From: Microbacterium sediminis
GTDB lineage: Bacteria > Actinomycetota > Actinomycetes > Actinomycetales > Microbacteriaceae
Assembly: GCF_004564075.1 (NCBI RefSeq)
Contig: NZ_CP038256.1
Span: 434,001 to 498,000 of the forward strand
DNA: 64,000 nucleotides
Direction of reading: 5' to 3'
The notes beneath the pieces are model-generated. The model was not told the DNA's origin and ran no database searches. It saw only the letters and a list, made by a program, of their open reading frames with translations. The position numbers were made by a program, and so were the translations under genes. Of this stretch, positions 59,658 through 64,000 are shown piece by piece. Within the stretch, counting starts at the first letter, position 1, and every line of letters begins with the position of its first letter.

Positions 59658-60079
59658 GATGACGGTCCTTGAGGGGTGCGACCCGAGACGGGTGTGTGCG
59701 TCGATGCGCGATCGGCGAGGGCGCGATGCGCGGAAGCCGCGATCCGGACGGATCGGATCAGAGTGCGGCGGGGGAGAGCCCGAGGGGCTCGGCGCTCAGC
59801 GTCCGAGAGAGGACGCGAGCCGGGACAGCGAGGAACGGATTCGACTCAGCTGCACATTCGACAGCACATGACAACGCGACCGGGCATCATGATCCCGGAA
59901 ACTCCATTCGCCTCCTGGGCGGACAGAATCGTGGCGTTGGCAGACATGTGGACCATTGTGGCCGGGCGTGTCGCCGTGTGTCAAACGATGACGCAATGTG
60001 ACGACATGCGACGGGCGGCACCGCTCGGAATGCGTCATCGCGCGGCCCTCGCCGGCGCACGCGCGCGTAGCCTGGAGGC
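59658..60079. other. Intergenic region, divergent promoters presumed
   Basis: No convincing gene is seen. A small dyad CCGGGCATCATGATCCCGG lies at 59880-59898 and the segment 59840-60010 is richer in A and T than its surroundings, consistent with divergent promoters for the winged-helix and GNAT genes. Confidence 0.4.
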
Positions 60080-60370
60080 GTGACCGAGCTCACCTTCGCC
60101 AACGACATCGGCGCCTCGCGCTACACGCTCCACCGCGGCGACGACCTCGTGAGCGTGCTCGACTACCGCGACAACGGCACGACCGTGGCCCTCACGCGCG
60201 CATTCACGATCCCCGCCTTCCGCGGCCACGGGTACGCGGGCGAGATCACGGCGCGCGCCGTGGCCGACATCGAGGCCCGCGGCGACCGCCGGGTGCTGCC
60301 CGTGTGCTGGTACGTGGCGGACTGGTTCGCCGCCCACCCCGAGCGCGCGGACGTGCTCGCCGCGCGCTGA
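60080..60370 (+). CDS. GNAT-like N-acetyltransferase, short form
   Basis: A 96-residue protein from a GTG start. RAFTIPAFRGHGYAGEITARAVADI is the acetyl-CoA-binding motif A (RGHGYAG) of the YjdJ/GNAT mini-acetyltransferases, followed by VLPVCWYVADWFAAHPE. Substrate unknown. Confidence 0.88.
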   Translation: MTELTFANDIGASRYTLHRGDDLVSVLDYRDNGTTVALTRAFTIPAFRGHGYAGEITARAVADIEARGDRRVLPVCWYVADWFAAHPERADVLAAR

Positions 60371-60401
60371 CCGGCGCCGGCCGATCCGACAGGATGGATG
60401 C

Positions 60402-60899
60402 ATGACCGTCGCCGCCGTCCGCGAGCACCTGGCCCGTTTCGACCTGCAGGACGCCCTCGTCGAGTTCGCCGAGTCCAGCGCCACCGTGGAGCTGGCGGCG
60501 GCGCGACTGGGCACCGACCCGGCCCACATCGCGAAGACCCTCGCCTTCCTCGACCCCGCCGACCCCGCGCGGGCGATCCTCGTCGTCGCCGCCGGCGATG
60601 CGAAGGTCAGCGGCGGCGCCTTCAAGCGGCGCTTCGGGGGCAAGGGCACGATGGTCCCCGCCGATCGCCTCGTCGAGCTGACGGGGCACCCGATGGGCGG
60701 GGTCTGCCCGTTCGCCAACGCCGATTCGGCCGAGGTGTGGCTCGACGAGTCGCTGCGTCGGTTCGACGTCGTCTACCCCGCGGGCGGATCCGCCGCCTCC
60801 GCCGTGCGGATCGAGACGGCGGCGCTCGAGCGGATCTCGGGCGCCCGCGGATGGGTCGACGTCTGCGCCGGCTGGCGCGCCGACGCCCCGGTCGCCTGA
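60402..60899 (+). CDS. YbaK-family aminoacyl-tRNA deacylase
   Basis: A 165-residue YbaK/ProRS-editing domain protein: ATVELAAARLGTDPAHIAKTLAF, KVSGGAFKRRFGGKGTMV and GHPMGGVCPFAN with the family GGVxPF motif. It hydrolyses mischarged tRNA, usually Cys or Ala on tRNA-Pro. Confidence 0.88.
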   Translation: MTVAAVREHLARFDLQDALVEFAESSATVELAAARLGTDPAHIAKTLAFLDPADPARAILVVAAGDAKVSGGAFKRRFGGKGTMVPADRLVELTGHPMGGVCPFANADSAEVWLDESLRRFDVVYPAGGSAASAVRIETAALERISGARGWVDVCAGWRADAPVA

Positions 60900-60941
60900 G
60901 CCCGCTGTTCAATGTCGGACGCCCCGCGTAGCGTTCGCGGC

Positions 60942-61658
60942 ATGGACGTCATTCTCATCGCCGGCTTCTGGCTGGACGGATCATCGTGGTCGGCGCAGGT
61001 GCCGGCCCTCGAGGCCGCGGGGCACCGCGTGCACACGCCCACCCTGCCCGGGCTCGCGCCCGGCGACAGCACCGACGTGGGGCTGCCCGATCAGATCGAC
61101 GCGATCGTCGAGCTGATCGACCGGATCGACGGGCCGGTCGTGCTCGCCGGGCACTCCGGCGGCGGCAACGTCGCGTGGGGCGCGGCCGACGCGCGGCCGG
61201 ATCGCGTGGCGCACGTCGTCTTCGTCGACTCGTTCCCGCCGCCGGCGGGGCACCTCATCAACGACGAGCTGCCCGTGGTCGACGGGGTCATCCCGTTCCC
61301 CTCAGATCGCTCGGCCTACTTCGACGACGCGGAGTTCGCGGACTTCACCGACGAGATGCTCGCCGAGTTCGAGGCGAACGCGATCCCCGAGCCGGCGCGC
61401 GTCGCCACCGATCCGCTCATCCTCGAGGACGAGCGCCGCCACGCGATCCCCGTCACGGTGCTGGCGACCGCGTTCCCGAAGGAGCAGATCGAGCAGCTCA
61501 TCGAGGCCGGTCACCCGATGACGACCGAGCTCGACGCGCTCGCGGAGCTCACGATCATCGGCCTGCCCACGAGCCACTGGCCGCAGCTGACCAAGCCGGA
61601 GCAGACCGCGCAGGTGCTCGTCGAGGCGGCGAACCGGGCGGCGGGGACCGACGACTAG
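60942..61658 (+). CDS. Alpha/beta hydrolase
   Basis: A 238-residue soluble alpha/beta hydrolase starting at the ATG before DVILIAGFWLDGSSW. The nucleophile is Ser in LAGHSGGGNVAW and the His is in LPTSHWPQL. The stop codon TAG is part of the CTAG target of the IS5-type element that follows, so the coding region appears intact. Confidence 0.85.
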   Translation: MDVILIAGFWLDGSSWSAQVPALEAAGHRVHTPTLPGLAPGDSTDVGLPDQIDAIVELIDRIDGPVVLAGHSGGGNVAWGAADARPDRVAHVVFVDSFPPPAGHLINDELPVVDGVIPFPSDRSAYFDDAEFADFTDEMLAEFEANAIPEPARVATDPLILEDERRHAIPVTVLATAFPKEQIEQLIEAGHPMTTELDALAELTIIGLPTSHWPQLTKPEQTAQVLVEAANRAAGTDD

Positions 61659-61706
61659 GGCGTGTTGATCAAGAGGTTCCGCTCCTCGGTGGGTGAGTCT
61701 TGAACG

Positions 61707-62592
61707 GTGACGCGACAGGAGATCTCTGACGAGGTGTGGGCCGTGATGGAGCCGTTGATGCCGACGGTGACCGGTCGGTCGCGGCCGTGGACGGATCACC
61801 GGCTCGCTATCGAGGGGATGGCGTGGAAGTACCGGACCGGTGCGCCGTGGCGTGACGTTCCGGAACGGTTCGGGAAGTGGAACTCGATCTACAAGCGGTT
61901 CAACCGGTGGGCCGGGGACGGCACCTGGCAGAAGCTGCTCACCGAGGTGCAGAAGCAGGCCGACGCCGCTGGGGAAATCGACTGGGTCGTCTCGATCGAC
62001 TCCACGATCGCGCGCGTGCATCAGCACGGCGCGACCCTCGCCCGGGACACAGGGGGCTGTGCCGAATCACAAGAATCCGTGGTCCGAGCCGCCTGATCAC
62101 GGGATCGGACGCTCCCGCGGCGGGCTGACGACCAAACTGCACCTGGTCTGCGACGGGCGCGGCCGGCCGCTGAGCATGATGATCACCGCCGGGAACATCA
62201 ACGACACCACGATGATGAGCGCGGTGCTGGAGAACATCCGCGTTCCCCGCGACGGGAAGGGCCGCCCCCGCACCCGCCCCGACCGGGTGCTCGCCGACAA
62301 GGGGTACCCCTCAAGGGCGAACCGCGCCTGGCTCCGCGACCGGAGGATCGCGGCGACCATCCCCGAGCGGGACGACCAGATCGCGCACCGCCGCAAGAAG
62401 CCGGGCCGGCCGATCGCTTTCGGCGACAAGCAGAAGGAACGCTACAAGGGACGCAACGTCGTAGAACGCTGCTTCAACCGTCTCAAGCAGTGGCGCGGCA
62501 TCGCGATGCGCTCGGACAAACTCGCCCGCAACTACCGAGCCGCCGTCAGCCTCGCCGCGGCGCTGATCTGGATCAAGACCGATCTCCGCTGA
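61707..62592 (+). CDS. IS5-family transposase, frameshifted (OrfA + OrfB)
   Basis: OrfA (61707-62096, GTG start) has the N-terminal DUF4096-like domain and the first Asp in VVSIDSTIARVHQHG. OrfB, in the +1 frame, continues with GAVPNHKNPWSEPPDHGIGRSRGGLTTK, DRVLADKGY and the Glu in RNVVERCFNRLKQW. The join lies in the GGGGGC run at about 62051-62056, so a +1 (or -2) programmed frameshift makes the full enzyme. Confidence 0.88.
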
Positions 62593-62902
62593 GCGCTTCG
62601 CGCTCCTGCAGCGTGCGCTCAAGCTGTCCCACCGTCGGCGCACCCGCAAAGCCGCGCTCGGTCAGATAGACCCTGCACGCCAAGTCGGCAGTGTTCCCCT
62701 GGGACGGGAACAAGTCCTGACCGTCCAGAAGAATCGTGGGCGAGCCCGCGAAACCAGAGCTCACCGCCTCAGCCTCGGTGCGGATCAACACGAACTCCAC
62801 CGGAACATCGCCCCGTCCGATCGAGTCGAGCACCAGCCGTACTCGATCGCCCGCCTCCTGCCAATTCGGGCAATCCTCGATATGCAGCACCTGGATCTTC
62901 AC
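62573..62902 (-). CDS. Thioredoxin-fold passenger protein inside IS5 element
   Basis: A 109-residue protein from a GTG start. VLHIEDCPNWQEAGDRV carries a single Cys in the position of the thioredoxin motif and FAGSPTILLDGQDLF has the cis-Pro loop, as in small thiol proteins near mercury and other metal resistance genes. It overlaps the transposase end by 20 bp on the opposite strand and lies inside the IS terminal repeats. Confidence 0.75.
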   Translation of the reverse strand: MKIQVLHIEDCPNWQEAGDRVRLVLDSIGRGDVPVEFVLIRTEAEAVSSGFAGSPTILLDGQDLFPSQGNTADLACRVYLTERGFAGAPTVGQLERTLQEREALSGDRS

Positions 62903-63023
62903 ACGCCCATTCTCCCGCGCAACTCACGGCGGCTGGCCACCCCGCACCTTCTTGATCAACACGCCCTAGTTGTGATGTCCAGGGACGTTGTTTCGGCGAC
63001 ACGGCTGTGAGGAGCTGATGGGC

Positions 63024-63086
63024 GAGGGCCTCCGGTTATGAAGTGGAGCTGTTGAGTTCAACCGCTTCACGAACCAGGAGGCCCTC
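63024..63086 (+). promoter_or_regulatory. Hairpin sequestering the IS481 ribosome binding site
   Basis: GAGGGCCTCC (63024-63033) is perfectly complementary to GGAGGCCCTC (63077-63086), which contains the AGGAGG ribosome binding site and ends at the base before the ATG. Inner segments also pair in part. Confidence 0.65.
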
Positions 63087-64000
63087 ATGTCCCACGCTAA
63101 CGCTGCCCTGACACCACGCGCTCGTCTTCGGCTGGCGCGCCTGATCGTCGAGGACGGCTGGCCGCCGTCCCTGGCGGCGAAGATGTTCATGGTCTCGCCC
63201 GTCACAGCCAGGAAGTGGGCTGCCCGGTTCCGAGCCGAGGGGCCGACCGGGATGACGGACCGATCGAGCCGCCCACGGTCGATGCCGGCGAGGACACCGC
63301 TGCCCGTGGTCAAGAAGATCGTGAAAGCGAGGTGGCGACGCCGTCTCGGCCCGGTCCAGATCGCTGGCGAGCTCGGTCTGCCCGCCTCGACCGTCCACGC
63401 AGTCCTGGTGCGATGCCGGATCAACAGACTCAGCCATATCGACCGGGTCAGCGGTGAGCCGATCCGCCGGTACGAGCATGATCATCCCGGCTCGCTGCTC
63501 CACGTCGACGTCACCAAGTTCGGCAACATCCCCGATGGCGGCGGGCACCGTTACGTCGGCCGAGTCCAGGGCGAGCGCAACCGCGAGGCCACCGCTACCC
63601 GTCTGCAGAGCCGGAACCACCGCTATGAGCCGCGCCTGGGCACCGCGTTCGTTCACACCGTCATCGACGACCACTCCCGCGTCGCCTACGCCGAGATCTG
63701 CTCGGACGAGAAAGCGGACACCGCGATCGGTGTCCTGCGCCGCGCCGTCGCCTGGTTCGCCGACCGTGGCGTCCGCGTCAAGCGTGTCCTCTCGGACAAC
63801 GGCTCCGCCTACAAGTCATATGCCTGGCGCGATACCTGCACCCAGCTCGGAATCACGGCGAAGAAGACCCGCCCCTACCGGCCGCAGACGAATGGGAAGA
63901 TCGAGCGGTTCCACCGCACCCTCGCCGATGGTTGGGCATATGCCCGGTTCTACGGATCAGAAGCCGAGCGCCGCGCGGCGCTTCCGGGTTGGTTGCACTT
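63087..64000 (+). CDS. IS481-family transposase (3' end outside window)
   Basis: At least 304 residues are present. The N-terminal helix-turn-helix WPPSLAAKMFMVSPVTARKW and a DDE integrase domain follow: Asp in LLHVDVTKFG, Asp in RVLSDNGSAY and Glu in TNGKIERFHRTLADGWAYA. The ATG has a full AGGAGG 6 nt upstream. The window ends at about the GWLHF segment. Confidence 0.93.
   Translation, partial: MSHANAALTPRARLRLARLIVEDGWPPSLAAKMFMVSPVTARKWAARFRAEGPTGMTDRSSRPRSMPARTPLPVVKKIVKARWRRRLGPVQIAGELGLPASTVHAVLVRCRINRLSHIDRVSGEPIRRYEHDHPGSLLHVDVTKFGNIPDGGGHRYVGRVQGERNREATATRLQSRNHRYEPRLGTAFVHTVIDDHSRVAYAEICSDEKADTAIGVLRRAVAWFADRGVRVKRVLSDNGSAYKSYAWRDTCTQLGITAKKTRPYRPQTNGKIERFHRTLADGWAYARFYGSEAERRAALPGWLH

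Larger units (their letters stand above)
61659..62965 (+). mobile_element. IS5-family element with a passenger gene (about 1.3 kb)
   Basis: Perfect inverted repeats CTAGGGCGTGTTGATCAAG (61655-61673) and its complement (62951-62969) bound the element; CTAG is probably the target duplication. IS5 elements of this subgroup are usually about 0.9 kb; the extra 0.36 kb beyond the transposase carries a thioredoxin-like gene on the other strand. Confidence 0.85.
62972..64000 (+). mobile_element. IS481-family element (right end outside window)
   Basis: The transposase and a 5' hairpin region are present; the left end is near 62972 (TGTGATGTCC) directly after the IS5 repeat, but the exact terminal repeat cannot be proven without the right end. 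Confidence 0.7.

Noticed and set aside
63990..64000. Match of the window end (GGTTGGTTGCACTT) to the loop of the 56-kb repeat
   Set aside because: The window-end bases encode the usual GWLHF segment of IS481 transposases, so the short similarity is coincidental.

Overview
The window is high-G+C actinobacterial DNA, most likely from Microbacterium or a close relative in the Microbacteriaceae. Pointers are the strong G/C bias at third codon positions, many GTG starts, a CmtR-type metal sensor, SCO6880-type conjugation genes, a roughly 500-residue GAPDH with an N-terminal extension, and IdeR-like iron boxes. No species can be named from the sequence alone.

Positions 1 to about 34,800 look like one end of an integrative/conjugative element (ICE). 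The first 15.6 kb is a metal and redox cargo block read entirely from the minus strand. It holds a DUF3515-like lipoprotein, apolipoprotein N-acyltransferase, DsbA, ResB, CcdA and a TlpA lipoprotein; a Cd/Pb-type module (CmtR sensor, P1B ATPase, CadD, LspA); a copper-like module (CtaG, DUF6804, a second LspA, CopC-like protein, FAD oxidoreductase); and an ArsR plus cation diffusion facilitator pair. From 15.7 to 27.7 kb runs a minus-strand conjugation operon whose genes mostly overlap by 4 bp. It encodes, in transcription order, a VirB8-like protein, an M23 peptidase, a 2-TM protein, a TrbL-like channel protein, an SCO6880-type protein, a VirB4-like ATPase, a ParA-like ATPase (interrupted by an IS3 element), a TraG-type coupling ATPase, an HNH-like protein, a hypothetical protein and SSB. 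No relaxase or integrase is visible; they are presumably left of the window.

From 27.8 to 34.6 kb are accessory genes. A small winged-helix regulator is followed by a plus-strand four-gene operon (XRE regulator, ImmA/IrrE metallopeptidase, multi-TM MAB_1171c-like protein, alpha/beta hydrolase) behind three phased palindromes. Next is a minus-strand DUF262 plus HEPN pair whose upstream gene is broken near its 3' end by an IS256 element with an 8-bp target duplication. Both gene sets resemble phage-defence or element-control systems and are the best candidates for undescribed biology. The 3' end of a tRNA-Ser gene at 34,777-34,801, followed by its terminator, marks the probable attachment site; a second decayed copy lies about 110 bp further on.

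From 35 kb on the DNA is chromosome-like: secreted hydrolase, MinD/ParA-like ATPase (a paralogue of the ICE protein), GAPDH, tRNA-Arg(ACG), MarR regulator, DUF2207 protein, NAD-dependent epimerase, an LLM flavoprotein coupled to a trehalose-synthase-like GH13 enzyme, an XRE-cupin regulator divergent from a thioredoxin-reductase-like oxidoreductase, DUF1992, aldo/keto reductase, an orphan HIRAN protein of atypical codon use, an IdeR-boxed siderophore uptake locus, a 197-bp tandem repeat, a lytic-transglycosylase-like protein with MtrA-like direct repeats upstream, an AlkA-type glycosylase, a winged-helix regulator, GNAT, YbaK and an alpha/beta hydrolase. The right edge carries an IS5-family element with a thioredoxin-like passenger gene, then an IS481 element cut by the window end.
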